A stretch of 64,000 bases of DNA from Boswellia sacra (Eukaryota > Streptophyta > Magnoliopsida > Sapindales > Burseraceae): contig SNVD02009970.1 in NCBI GenBank assembly GCA_013180625.2, positions 310,001-374,000 on the forward strand, read 5' to 3'. Positions 1-11,784 of the stretch are shown here, piece after piece. Made by a program: the position numbers and the translations under genes. The notes beneath the pieces were generated by a model, which saw only the letters and a list, made by a program, of their open reading frames with translations, ran no database searches and was not told the origin of the DNA. How positions within the stretch are numbered: the stretch's first letter is position 1; each line of letters starts with the position of its first letter.

Positions 1-13
1 ATTAAATTTTCAC

Positions 14-352
14 CTGCAGCTTATCAAGATATTGTGGCTGCCCATGTCCTCTTTTGATAGTCCCGGTGAGCTCCAAGAGTCTGTCAGCCAGCGTCGACTT
101 TCCGTGGTCCACGTGGGCGATAATGGAAAAGTTTCTGATTCTCTCAGGTGGGTATTGGGTCAAGTCCAAGTTGGAGTTGTCTTTGCTGGTGCTGTGGCGA
201 GAATGAGAGCAAAATGAACGACTTGAGTTGAACAAATGAGAGTAATTTTGGCTGTAGCTGAATCTGGGGTTTAAAGAGTTGTGTTTGAGGATTGAAGAGA
301 GAGTGTTGCGATGTTGTTTAAAGGTTCTTGAAGCTCTGTAAAGAGAACCCAT
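14..352 (-). CDS. GUF1: Translation factor GUF1/EF4 (LepA-type GTPase), mitochondrial, first exon only
   Basis: This is the first coding exon of a LepA/EF4-family GTPase, which acts on mitochondrial ribosomes. The 113 residues start with a basic, Ser/Asn-rich region free of acidic residues, typical of a mitochondrial presequence. From about residue 71 it becomes the conserved G domain: the G1 P-loop AHVDHGKST lies at residues 79-87, followed by [12 protein letters not shown]. The exon ends in CAG just before a GTGAAA donor at 13-8, in phase 0. The remaining exons lie outside the window to the left. The presequence separates it from bacterial-type LepA, and the [13 protein letters not shown] context separates it from EF-Tu and EF-G. 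A plastid rather than mitochondrial destination cannot be fully excluded. Confidence 0.9.
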
Positions 353-724
353 TAGTGGGGTTTTAGCAGAACGATAGGCGGAGAATTACAGTGTTCCGAG
401 TTTTGACGAAGATGGCATACTATAGGAATTGTGTCCTCTACCACAAACGGTGTCGTTTCATTTCATGGAATCTCTTCGCCTCTTTAAGTTTTAAATCCAA
501 TTATAGATTGTGGGAAATAATAAAAAAAATCTAAATTAGAAGGATTGTTTGATAATTGGTCCGAATTTTAAAAATTTGTGTGTACATCACTTATCACCCG
601 TCCGATCTTAGACAATTAGCGCGGATTACCATCAGATATCATGCGATAATATCACATGCTACATTCGTTTGTTGGATATCGTCTGTTAATATTACAAGTG
701 TGAAGTGTCAGGTACGAATTTTCC

Positions 725-1803
725 AATGACGGACTCAGGATTTATTAAGAAGAGGGCACTTTTATTTTTTTAAATATATTTAATAAATCTCAAATGTATG
801 GAAGAATTAAAAAAATAATAATAGGGATAATTCTAATTTGTTCCCTGAGGTTAGGCTTAAAAAAATTGAGGATCTCAGTTTTCTGAAATCTAAAATTGTC
901 CCCTGCGGTTACTGTAGCACCGTTAGATTTAACGGAAAATGTATTAAATCGTTAGATTTAACGAAAAATGTATTAAATAATAACTTAATGCTAATATTAG
1001 ATTTAATAAAAAATATATTAAATAATAATTTAACGCTAATAAATAATAAAATAGACTATAATACACTTTTCTAAATAGTTTGTAAAGCGTTAAGTTACTA
1101 TTTAATATATTTTCCGTTAAATCTAACGTTGCTACAGTAACCTCAGGGGGCAAATTTAGGTTTCAGAAAATTGAGATCCTCAAATTTCTTTTCACCTAAC
1201 CTCAGAGGGCAAATTGGAATTATCCCATAATAATGAGATGTAATGAACCTTAATTTTCAAAATTAATTCTAATATAATAAACAAAAATATAAAATATAAC
1301 ATGTTAATATTCTTCATTAAAATTATATATAATATATAACTACACTAAAAATTAGAAAAATTAGAAAGAGTTAGTTAGTTATTACAACTCATCAATAATT
1401 ATTTGAATTCGTATTCTTTTAGCAACAATATATTAATAATTTAGAAACTACAAAAGAAAATATGTAAGGAGAAATATATAATTTATAATAAACTAATAAA
1501 TAAATAAGAATTAAAAATCTAAAATTTGATTTTAAAATAAAATAATAAAATAATAAAATATAAGGGATACTTATATGGGTGCAAATTATATTATTTAAAT
1601 GGGAAAAAAAAGTATTGATAGGGTCAACGAGGTCCATAAGGTAGGTGGCTCAAGAATTTAGATGGTCAGATAAAAAGAAGATGGAAATTATAAATTAAGT
1701 TTTAATTTAAAAGAGGATATTGTAATAATATATTTAAACTAAGGGGTCCAAGAAAAACTTTCTAATTTTTAGCGGGCTGACTTGTACTTGGGTCCGCCCA
1801 TGA
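725..1803. mobile_element. Non-autonomous DNA transposon remnant (hAT-like) that hosts another element
   Basis: The left end near 726 reads TGACGGACTCAGG. The reverse complement of the right end near 1801 reads TGGGCGGACCCAAG, so the ends form an imperfect terminal inverted repeat. The flanks AATTTTCC (717-724) and AATTTTCA (1804-1811) match at 7 of 8 bases, as an aged 8-bp target-site duplication would. The interior is AT-rich without coding capacity and is interrupted by the element at 824-1226. Ends of this GGCGGA-CCAGG type are common in plant genomes. The superfamily assignment rests only on the 8-bp duplication. Confidence 0.5.
824..1226. mobile_element. MITE with about 34-bp terminal inverted repeats, nested in a second element
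   Basis: The left end (824-857) begins GGGATAATTCTAATTTG and continues through a CCCTGAGGTTAGG motif. The right end (1193-1226) is its near-perfect reverse complement, ending in GGAATTATCCC. Subterminal pieces also pair: GATCTCAGTTTTCTGAAA near 872 with TTTCAGAAAATTGAGATC near 1162. The interior is filled with short repeats of a TTAGATTTAACG type and has no gene. Flanks are ATAATAAT-type on both sides, so the exact target-site length is masked by simple sequence. Confidence 0.75.
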
Positions 1804-3964
1804 AATTTTCAATATCTATTTTATACTTATGATTTGATCCATTCTTCTCCTAGATTGCAGATTTTGGGATAAATAATAAATTTTTCATAACATGAATGTC
1901 CAAATTTGTTTTTCAATAGCTAATCGGGAAATTATTCAGTGTTTGGCATAAAAATTTTCAATTATGTTTTGATACGCATAGTAGAATCCAGTCTTTTTCA
2001 TATATTTCATTATTGAATTGGGTGTCGAGAATTACAAGCTGATATGATAAATTGATAGTCTAAAGTGAATGACAATGGTGTGGAATGGGAATTTTATAAT
2101 ATTACAAGATTGTTACTAAGTATTAACTCAATCAAAAGCGATACAACAATAATAATAATGTAAGTTGATATAATTTAATTGGTTGATAATGGTTAAATAA
2201 TATTATAACGCAGAGTAGTTCTAAAAATTCTATTTTAGTTGCACTAGAGTAGTTTAAATTATTAAAAATATAGGATTAATTATTAAGACTAACAAGTTCG
2301 AGAAATTTTTTTAAAGAAATATCAAAATTTTAAATGTTTTATAGCACTGTCAATTATCAACTAATTAGCATGCCAAATTTCGTTTATTTAATTATTATTT
2401 AATAAATTTGAGAGTAACGCTACCCTTTAAAAATCTCTATAAATTTATTTATATAATATATTATGATATGATTTAATTATATAAAATAAATTTTAAATTT
2501 TAATTATATTCATTATATATAATAAAAAAAAGGTAATTTCTGTTTCTTTTACGTTTTAAACCCTACTAAAGAATGAATTTTTATTTTAAAAAAACCTTTT
2601 AACATATTTTCTCTTATTTATGAAAAAAAAGGCATATAAAAACGATTAAAATTAGAAAAATTATGATTCCTCGAAAGGCAGATAAGGGAATGAACAGAGA
2701 CTGTATCCAACCTAGTAATAATGAACTGGCAGATGCAACTGCAGAAGCCCCTGTGTGATGGGACTGCGGGACCCGCCACTAGCTTAAAGTTCACGATAAA
2801 GTACAAATTGACAGACCACCATTATTTGAGTCGACAACCATTTCAACTACTTCCATCCTACTTCTCACTCCCTCACTCACACCTCTCCTCCATTGCTGCT
2901 CCTCTCTCTATACCACTCTTTGAGGTAACTTAACCATTCTCAAGCAAGATCATTCAAGATATGTAGCTGTATTGTGTATGTTTTTGGAACTCATACTTGT
3001 ATTTTTGTTTTTGGTGCTTGTAGCCTTTGTTTTACCTTAGTGGCATGAAACTTGTTGAGTGATCGTTTCATTTTCTTGTTTTAGTGTCTTTGTTAAAAGG
3101 GTATGTGCTATATTTTCTAAGTTTCGTGGAAAGTTAACAAAATCATGGTTTGTGGCAAAATTGATCGTTCATTTTGCTGTTTGAGAGTCCTTGCGTTAAA
3201 AGAGTATCTGGGTATGTCTTCGTTTTCTTCGAAAGTATACAAGTATAGTTGAAAGTTAACAGGATCATGTCATGGTTTTTAGCAAGCAGTTGCATCACTT
3301 GACTGGTTTGAAGACTTGTTGATTGATCGTTCATTTTGCTGTTTGAAAGTCCTTGTTAAATGGGTATGTCTTAGTATGTTTTATTTGAAAGTTACAAGAT
3401 CATGGGCTGTAGCAAGCAGTTGCTTCATTTTACTGGTTTGACGCTAGTTCAGTTCCAGTTCGGGACTTCTTGTTAAAAGTATGTCTTCAGTCTGCTTTGA
3501 AAGTTCATATAATTAGTTGAATGTTACGAGATCATGGCTTGTTGCAGATGCTTTCCTTTAACTCGTATAATATAGATTGATTTGATTGACAGTTTATTTT
3601 CTAGCCTGATAGTTGATGTTCAATGGGTATTTCTTAGTCTGCTTGGAAGTACATGGTTAAATTATGCTAGTTGATGTATAGCAGTTGCTCACCTATCTTG
3701 TACTATCCTGATTGATTCATATTTTTTTCAGTATTTTTGTTAAAAAACTAGTTTAGATTTGCTAGATCATGATATATGATTGTAGCATTGGTTAGCTGGC
3801 AGGATATTGATTGAAAGTTGTTTTTGGAGTGTTGTCGAGTGGATATGGTATGAAAAGAGTAATGGATTGGATTTTAGTTCTAAGTTCTTATATGCTGGGA
3901 ATCTATAGCTGATTTTTCGATTAGATAGTTCTTATTGTAGGGAATTTAGAGGTGGTGAGCGGGG

Positions 3965-5800
3965 ATGTCGAGTCCGGCAAGCACACGTTTGATGAGGGAT
4001 TTAAAGAGGCTTCAACAGGATCCACCAGCAGGCATCAGTGGGGCACCTGTTGATAACAATATTATGCGCTGGAATGCTGTTATTTTTGGGTATTTGCCGT
4101 ATTTTTATGCTTTCAACTCTGCAGTATGATGACTGTCGATTTCTATATTGTTTTTGTCTAAGAAAATGTTTAACTTTATTAGTTCTTATTCTATAGTTGG
4201 TTATTTAATTTATTTTCACAAGCTTTATTGATTGCTTTCCTTGTTTGGTTTATAGACCTGAAGGTACTGCTTGGGATGGAGGTGAGTTAATGTTTTTGAT
4301 TTAAGCTGTTGAATTGAGAGTATGCTAATTTGAGCTGCAGTTGTTATATGCTTTTGTTTTTGGTGATTTGCGTCTCGCAAAATTTGGTGTTTCATGACTG
4401 ATCTGATGTATATCTAATTAATTTGAAAGAAGTCATATCATGGCAACTGATTATTTATTTTATTATTATGTTTTTTTTTGGGGATTGGATTGATTATAAT
4501 TATTCATGATCTAGCATCCTTTCAATAATTATCGTCTTTGACATAGTAAAGTGGCTTAAGTTGCGACTGTTAGAACTTATGTGTATTTGTAATCATGTAT
4601 ATCTATAACTGTTATCATGCAATTGGTTAATTCCACCATAAGTTCTTTTTATCATCTCTTTTTCCCCATTATTTTTCAGGTACGTTTAAGTTGTCACTTG
4701 AGTTTACAGAGGATTATCCAAACAAGCCCCCAGTGGTGCGTTTTGTTTCTCGAATGTTCCATCCTAATGGTAAGTTAAGCTAAATTGTCATAAACTCCTC
4801 CCTCCCTACGTCCCTGCTTTTCAACATTTTTCTTATATTGAAGAGAAATGGATATAGTAAACCTTATGGTTCACTTCGAATTTTTGGTTCTGGATCGTGT
4901 TCATTTGTCTAGTTTGAAGAATGTTGATCCTCATACCCATCTGGTAATTTATGAATTTTAAGTATTTGTACTTCTGTTTTTCCCCTTTTTTTCGGAATTA
5001 CATTTCTATGATGACTTAATTATTATTGTTTTAATTGTATACATTAGTCATTTCTTTTTGGATAACCCCACCAAGATGTTTATTTATTTATAATGTTCTG
5101 TGTTTTTCCTTAATTTGGCACTGAAGATTAATAGGTAATTAGCAAATTATGGTTTGAAGTGATCTTGTATTTTGCTGTTGTGTAATGAAAGAACTAATTG
5201 GAAATATCTGTTGTGCTGTTATGGAATCTTCTGTCCCGTTGTCTTTTTGCTCCTCTTTATCATTTTACTCCATTTTTTCCTATTAGGAGGTTAAGCTTTT
5301 ACTGTTTCTCATATACATTTTCTTGGACCAGTTTATATTGATGGAAGCATCTGTTTAGATATTCTAAGGAGCCAGTGGAGTCCTTCATATGATGTAGGTG
5401 CTGTACTTGCTTCAATTCAGGTATGCATTGTTTTAGTTGTTTATATATATATATATAAACCAAATCAGATTAAAAACCAAATGAACTTTAAATCTGACAA
5501 TTGGATCAGTCATACTTTGATTATGTCTTCCATGTGGTTGCATGATTCTAGGGTAGGCTGCATTTTATGTATCAAGCTACTAGCAGTCGCATGTGATTGA
5601 CCATACTGATATATGTATAGCAACGTATACATGTGTTTCCATATTCTAAGTCTCCATTTTTTTGTTTGCAGTCACTGCTGTGTGACCCAAACCCATACTC
5701 ACCTGCTAATTCTGAGGCTGCACGGGTCTACTGTGAGAACAGACCTCAGTACAGGAAAAGAGTGCGCGAGATTGTTGAACTTAGCTGGACAGAAGACTAG
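3965..5800 (+). CDS. UBC2: Ubiquitin-conjugating enzyme E2, RAD6/UBC2 type
   Basis: This E2 takes ubiquitin from E1 as a thioester and passes it to substrates with an E3; RAD6/UBC2 members act in histone H2B monoubiquitination and post-replication repair. Coding exons are 3965-4089, 4256-4281, 4680-4769, 5332-5420 and 5672-5800, giving exactly 152 residues, the usual plant UBC2 length. Visible features are the HPN motif at residues 78-80 and the catalytic Cys88 in DGSICLDIL. An untranslated first exon ending near 2924 and a 5'UTR intron (2925-3940) are suggested by GTAACT and TTGTAG borders. It looks like a diverged paralogue: the core is conserved but the last exon reads [13 protein letters not shown], where plant UBC2 proteins usually have a Met-Phe/Ser-Glu context. 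No break is present. Confidence 0.93.
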
Positions 5801-8668
5801 TGCTCTCTCCCCTCACGTGTTACCGAAGAAGGTTCTTGAGATAACTAAGTCACAGGCTAACTCTTACTCCTAATATTATGTCCTGAACCTTCTTGAATGG
5901 TTTATGGCTTGTTTGATGAGTATAATTTCTATCTTATTAGAAATCATATTATGGCTTTTTTTTTTAGGTTTGTTGTCTAATACTACTAGTGTGCAACTTG
6001 TATTACTGCATGCTGGAATTCATGTACATACTAGTTATACCAGATTGCTGTAGAATGTTCAACTCGAACCCTTCTTCAGATGTTTGACAAATACTATCAG
6101 TTATGAAGAGAAGTTTGGTAAACGTGCTTGTGATTAGTATCCGCAATTCTAGATAGTCGTCCCTTGTTAAATCTTACAAATTTATAATCTAATGATGTGG
6201 TTCACAGGTTTCTACAGTGGCTAACAAAAAGGTTTTGCTTAAACATTTGGCTGGAGAATTGCCATTCTTCAGTTGGTGCCATTCTTCAGTTGGCGCCATT
6301 CTTCAGATGGCGTGTTTTGGAACTTGGGCAACAATTTCTGTTCTTTCTTAGTTCTGTTTCAGAATAAGTTAGAGCTTGATAGGACACAGAAGTGGGTGTT
6401 TACATGTTGCTGCTTGTTGCCAAAAGGAAAATATATTTAAAATGCTCAAAAAGCCTGAGCAAATTTTGTTATTGTACAACCTCGTGGGACATTTTGTTGC
6501 TTTCGGTTACGCCATCTGCATGCGGCTGGCTATCGTAGCCCTCAAACCAAACAATTCAATAAGAAATTAAAGGGGCGTTAAGGTGTTTCATTCCTGCTTC
6601 TTGTCGGTGCCCAAATAAACATTAGTTTAGCTAGTTGATTGGTAATTGGTCAATTCATACATAATTGTGTTATATCGTATGGTCAATATGTTTTCATGTA
6701 CATAATCACCCTATACTCATCACGTCCCTTGTTCTTGTCTGTCTATATTTAATGCTTTAAGGTGTCGGCACTTTTATTCATAACCTTTTGGTTAATGCAA
6801 TAAACTTGAATATAATAGATTTATGTAGTAAGCATTTCAATTGTGTATTATATGACACTCGGTAAACAATGTTTATATAAATAATGATGATGATAAATTC
6901 GACGTACTTTAAACTCTCTGAAGGATAACAGTAGGGTATAAGATTGTGATGATTGTCGGACTTGAATTTTTTTAGTTTTTGACCAATATGATTTTCTTTT
7001 TCCAACCAAATTTTTTAATGGATTTGCTAAGTTGCTTATTCGGCATAATAACCGCCCTTAGATCTGGTTAATAGTCAAAACTGATGAGATCTAACGGTGG
7101 TTAATACAAAATTTTGTAACATCTCGTTGCCATTTGTTGATTGTGACCTTAGTAATTTTATCTTATGGTAGTCTCACCAACACATTTAATGTGCCCTTAA
7201 TATTATGGGTCCTTCTTTTACTATTTATGGGTGGGTTGGTAAAACATTGGAGTCCCACATTTTACAAGGTGAATAATTAGACAACATTTAAAAAAAAAAA
7301 TTGAGCAACTGTCCATGACTCCATAGTACTGGAATTTGAATAATGAATCATCAAATCTAATTTGCAATATTGATACTTTTCTATTTAAAAATTCAATAAT
7401 TTATCTAATATTTATTATTGAGCAACAAACTACTAATCTTTTACTAATAAAATTTTAATATCACGTAGTTTTTACTACCATTAATTTTTTTTTTTTTGTC
7501 ATAGAAAAATAAAAAAGGAAAAGGTTGTTCCAATATTCTCAAAATTGTGCCAACGAAACAGAATTTTTTATTTTTATTTTTATTTTTCTAGTTCATCTCA
7601 ATTTTAAATTATTTTTAGATTTATTTTTTAAATTTACACTCAATAAATTTTTATATACAAAATGACAGAAAGAATTTAAATTTCTCATTTATATCCAAAA
7701 TGTTATATATTACATCACAACTTTTAAAATTCAGTTATTTTGATCACTAACCAAACCCCCAAAAAAAAAAAAAAAATCAACAGCTCTACCGGTAAAATAT
7801 CCCTTTCTAACCACCTTTTAAAACTTTAAAGAACTCTTAACCAGAAGCTCAGCTACTCTACTCCTCAGTTGATTCAGAGCGAGACAGAGAGAGGGGTTGG
7901 AGGGGTCCATCATGACAAGTGTTTGACAATGACTTTTACTTCATTCTCAATATAACTTGCAGCTTTGATATTTACCATGCCATTATCTTCACTCCCCATT
8001 TGTCATTGACCTGCTGCGTTGTTGCTTGCTCTTGGATCTGAGCCACATTGCCTGTATTCACTTGGGTTCCTCTGTTTTCGTGGGTATTCTTTGTGTTCAT
8101 ATGTTTTGTTTGGTGGGTTCATTCATTAATCATCAATATCTTTTGTTTATGATGAGTTCCTTTTCAGGGTTGTTCTTTCTTGGCTTGTTGTGTTTTCATT
8201 GGTATGTTTCAATGGGATTGAGTTAATCTAGTTCCTTTACAACTTGTTTAATGCACTGAATTGTCTTTTTGACACTCTTGAGATTAACGGTCTTTCTCAA
8301 GGATGCATCTTAGGAGGACCCTTTTTTGAATTTATTCTCAAGGAGCACCCAATTGGTGATTCTTTTCCCTTTGATGCTTAGTGGGTTGATACATATTCGT
8401 TTAATAGACTAGAATGCCATTTACGTAAAAGGATCTTCTTTTCAGTTTCTCTTAAGCATAATGATAATGAAAAGTGGCTTTTAGTACTTAAGAGACTGAG
8501 CTTGAGTTACAAAGTTGTGCATGGTCTTAGATTTTCTAGCAGACTGGCATGGCAATGTCCATATATTTTATTATGCTGGTCTAATTTATGTGTTTTGGGT
8601 TCTGCTCATCTAATTCATGCCAGGCCTGAAAGCCAGGTTTCACAGTTGTTGATCAAGGCTTGCCTGAA
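5801..8668. other. Spacer: UBC2 3' region and IQD 5' leader
   Basis: The first few hundred bases are the 3'UTR and flank of the UBC2-like gene, with a 17-bp triple repeat at 6261-6311. From about 6600 to 7800 it is AT-rich with homopolymer runs and no supported gene. From about 7840 the sequence becomes the GA- and pyrimidine-rich leader of the IQD gene, probably with a 5'UTR intron whose borders could not be fixed. Short reading frames here have no family features. Confidence 0.5.
6261..6311. repeat. 17-bp tandem repeat, three copies
   Basis: Three consecutive copies of GCCATTCTTCAGTTGGT occur with period 17 at 6261, 6278 and 6295. The copies differ only at the last base or at one T-to-A. 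It sits downstream of the UBC2-like stop codon. Confidence 0.85.
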
Positions 8669-11058
8669 ATGGGGAAATCTACTGGAAAATGGATCAAGAC
8701 AGTGCTTTTCGGGAAGAAGTCAGCCAAATCTAGTATTTCAAAAGTCAGTCCTAGCTCTCTACACTTGCCAAACTTTGGTTATGTGTGCTTGTGCATTTTG
8801 TTTGCTTTATGTACTTTTGTGATTCAAAAATGGGTCTGTGGAGAGATCACCCACGTCTCTTTCTTTCTTTCTCCATTTTTTTGAATTAAAAGAATATTAA
8901 ATTCCATTAATCCTTGTCGCAAACCTTCTTCAAGTTCTATATTGGAGGTTCAAGTACCTATTAAATGTCTCAACAGCCTATGATTAAGCGTAGATCATCA
9001 ACAAGCACAATCATGCTTCCATAATCTGTATTCTCTTGTCATTTTATTTCACTATATAACTTCAATATTCAGGGGTAATAAGCTCCCTTTATACTATTGT
9101 CTGGTTTATGCTGCTTCTTTGACACTTTCATCATTTTTGCTCTCATATGAACTGACACTAATTACTTCTCCATCTAAATTATGATTTTTCACTTTTAGAA
9201 CTAGGTACAGTTTCTGATCCCTATTTTTGTTTTTCTGTGAAGAATTCTGTGATGTGGAAAGAGGAAATTAATAGACCAGCTGGTGATCAGGCAGAGAATC
9301 CTTCTGTAGTTTCAAATCAAGCATCTGATACCTCTGACACAAATGGAGAGAACTTGCAGCTGGAGACAGGCATAAATGTGAACTTACCAGACAATGAAAT
9401 TGTCTCATTGCCTGGGACAGAAGATGCCTACAGAGAAGGAAACTTGGTGTCAGATTCTCAACAGAGTGTCGAAATTTCTTTGCAAGAGCAAGCTGCTGTA
9501 AAGGCACAAGCAGCCTTTAGAGGCTATTTGGTAATGCTCTCTCTGGCATAAAATGATGAAGAAAGAAAGATGTAACTTCAACATGTGTTAGGAAAGATGT
9601 TCAAGCATCAAAATGTGCAGTGCATAATCTTTTGAAAGTAAATATCATCAAATATGATAAGATATGAAAATCTTAAATGATGTAGCATATTTAAACTTAT
9701 AAGAAAATGCTTTTAGTTCGCACAAGTGTGTATTAAATTTTACCCCTCTCTACCATACTAATTTTCATGTCTCTTAAAACTCTGTTGCATGCACTTCTCC
9801 TACATTTGTTTTGTAAATTTTTTCAGTTACTTAAATCTCGATGCTGTTCTAATGGAGCATATTGTTTTAAAAGGCTCGCCGGGCATTTAATGCTCTCAAG
9901 GGTATCATAATGCTGCAAGCCCTTATCCGTGGGGACTTGGTTAGGAGACAGACTAGTGTTAAATTGCTTTGCAAGCAAGGGCAACAGGATAGCTGTCAAT
10001 CCGAATTACTGCTGGAAGAATCTCAAAATGAAACTGAGAAGGTTAGACGAAAGTTGAGGAAAGTTTCTCGATCCAGCACAGAGGCTCCTGAAAAATCAGA
10101 TATGGCCACTTTGAGGCAAAAGCCAAGTCCGAGGAAGGTGTCAAGTTCCTCAGTTGCTGATGCTCCTCAGAAAGGTGTGCACAGTCCCTCAGGGAAAAAG
10201 AGGGGTGCAGTGCTGTCAGTGTTGAAAGACTCCAAACAGCCTGAAATACAAACAATTCCAAACTCATATACAGCAGAAGAGACCCTTGATGTGCTGGATG
10301 GTGATCATCTTGGTGTTGAGCAACATCCTCGAGAAACTTGTCATGAAGTTGAGAAAGATCCTCTGGTGGATGAGGAGCTGAATTCCAAGGAAGATCAAAC
10401 TTACAAGGAGAATAGGAGGAGGAGATCTTTCCCTGCGAATCAGGAATGTGAAGAAAGTGCTTCATTGAATTCTCCAACCCTGCCAAGCTATATGGCGGTG
10501 ACTGAATCTGCAAAGGCTAAACTTAGAAATGAAGGATCACCAAGGTTTGGAAAAGATAGTTCTGAAAATGGTTTCTACAGGCGTTATTCTTTGCCATCTT
10601 CCGCCACTGGAAGACTTGGTTCAATGTCATCACAGATGCAGAAGCAGGTTCAAGAAAATGGCAAAGGAGGAAACAAAAATGTGAAATCACAATTGTCCTC
10701 TAGCAATGGTAATGGTAAGAACCTTGAAACTATATGCAATATGTTCATACTTGTGTCATCGACAGGTTACATTACAAGCATTATTTCTGATTCATCCCTA
10801 CTTTTATCTGTCCCATACTTTCCTTCTGCTAGTTGGAGGAATAATAAAAGCATTCTTTGTTATGAATATGGTAATCAGTTCATATCTAGTATTACATAGT
10901 TTAGTTCCTTACTATTTGGTCCATTCTTCAGCATATTTCACTTAATTGTTGTCTATATTAGATTTATTTTGGTGTTTGTTCTATATATTGTTATTTTGTT
11001 TAAAAATCTTGCATTTTGAATTTCAGAGAAGGTTGCCAAGGCAGGTTGGAGAAGGTGA
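8669..11058 (+). CDS. IQ67-domain (IQD31/32-like) calmodulin-binding protein, shortened
   Basis: IQD proteins are basic scaffolds that bind calmodulin and often microtubules. Exons are 8669-8743, 9243-9530, 9874-10714 and 11027-11058, giving 411 residues. The N-terminus MGKSTGKWIKTVLFGKK is the IQD29-32 signature. The IQ67 region begins at about residue 105 (AAVKAQAAFRGYL) and continues across the intron as ARRAFNALKG and LQALIRGDLVRRQ. The phase-0 intron inside the first IQ motif is the hallmark of the family. The C-terminus carries KRKLRKVS-like, YMAVTESAKAK and ATGRLGS boxes and ends in WRR, as in family members. The third IQ motif and the stretch before the RKLRKVS box are missing, so the protein is shorter than the 550-600 residues usual for the subgroup. 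All splice borders are canonical and the frame is open. Confidence 0.88.
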
Positions 11059-11784
11059 ACATGCTTTAATCTGCTTTAAGATAGAAAGCATCTAGCATTG
11101 TTGGTGCTGTACATGGTACCTCTCATTTTATACTGCGTTTGGTGTATTTAAGCCTCTTGGTGTGGTTTATATATTTAACTTTTTCTTCTTTCTGCTTCAC
11201 CATAGTACCGCAAGATGTAAGAGGTTTCTTTAATATTTATTATGTGGTATCTTATATAAGTTAAATAAGCTTGATACAATTGCAATTAAAAGAATTTCTT
11301 GGCGCTTTTAGGGTCCATTTCCCTTGTTTGCTTCATTGAATTTTTCCTTATATTTATTAGAGGAAGTCAAGGCTTGTTACATTTTTACATATAGTTCATT
11401 CTTGATTTGAGTCTGAATGTGGTATTTTACTTTGCTTACACGGCATTGCAGAGTATTTGGATATAGACCTCATTCACAGGCTTCTTAAATGCTGCATAGC
11501 ATGAAAAGGCTCTGTCTCCTTGCTATTGGCTTAATAATTATTCAACAAACCACCATCCTGCATTGGCTTATAATACCAAAATAAAATAAACACCTAAAAG
11601 AATTGGCAAGTTTCAGTATGTGTAGTGATTAGACTCCACAATTGGCTTCATGTTTGTAAACGTTAGGATTACATTATATCAGAAAACAGATCATTCAGGT
11701 TTCTGCTGAACCCTGAACTCTGAACCACCTCAATTGAACCACCTTAACAATTATTTTTTTGTTGTGTTCTACACTTAAAGCGTT
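11059..11784. other. Convergent 3' spacer between IQD and dehydrogenase genes
   Basis: This contains the 3'UTRs of the plus-strand IQD gene and the minus-strand dehydrogenase. It is AT-rich and no other gene was seen. Confidence 0.6.

Larger units (their letters stand above)
353..2900. other. Spacer between GUF1 and UBC2, mostly transposon remnant
   Basis: This spacer holds the divergent promoter of the GUF1 gene (first about 200 bases), a nested pair of terminal-inverted-repeat elements (725-1803) and AT-rich sequence to about 2700. The pyrimidine-rich stretch near 2860-2924 looks like the first, untranslated exon of the UBC2-like gene. No supported coding region was seen. Confidence 0.6.

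Noticed and set aside
560..725. Possible further inverted-repeat element left of 725
   Set aside because: The candidate ends do not pair convincingly and no flanking duplication is present.
8502..8822. 106-codon open frame on the plus strand overlapping IQD exon 1
   Set aside because: It is out of frame with the conserved MGKSTGKW start and is leader and intron sequence.
10043..10513. 156-codon open frame on the minus strand
   Set aside because: It lies wholly opposite the large IQD exon and has no features of its own.
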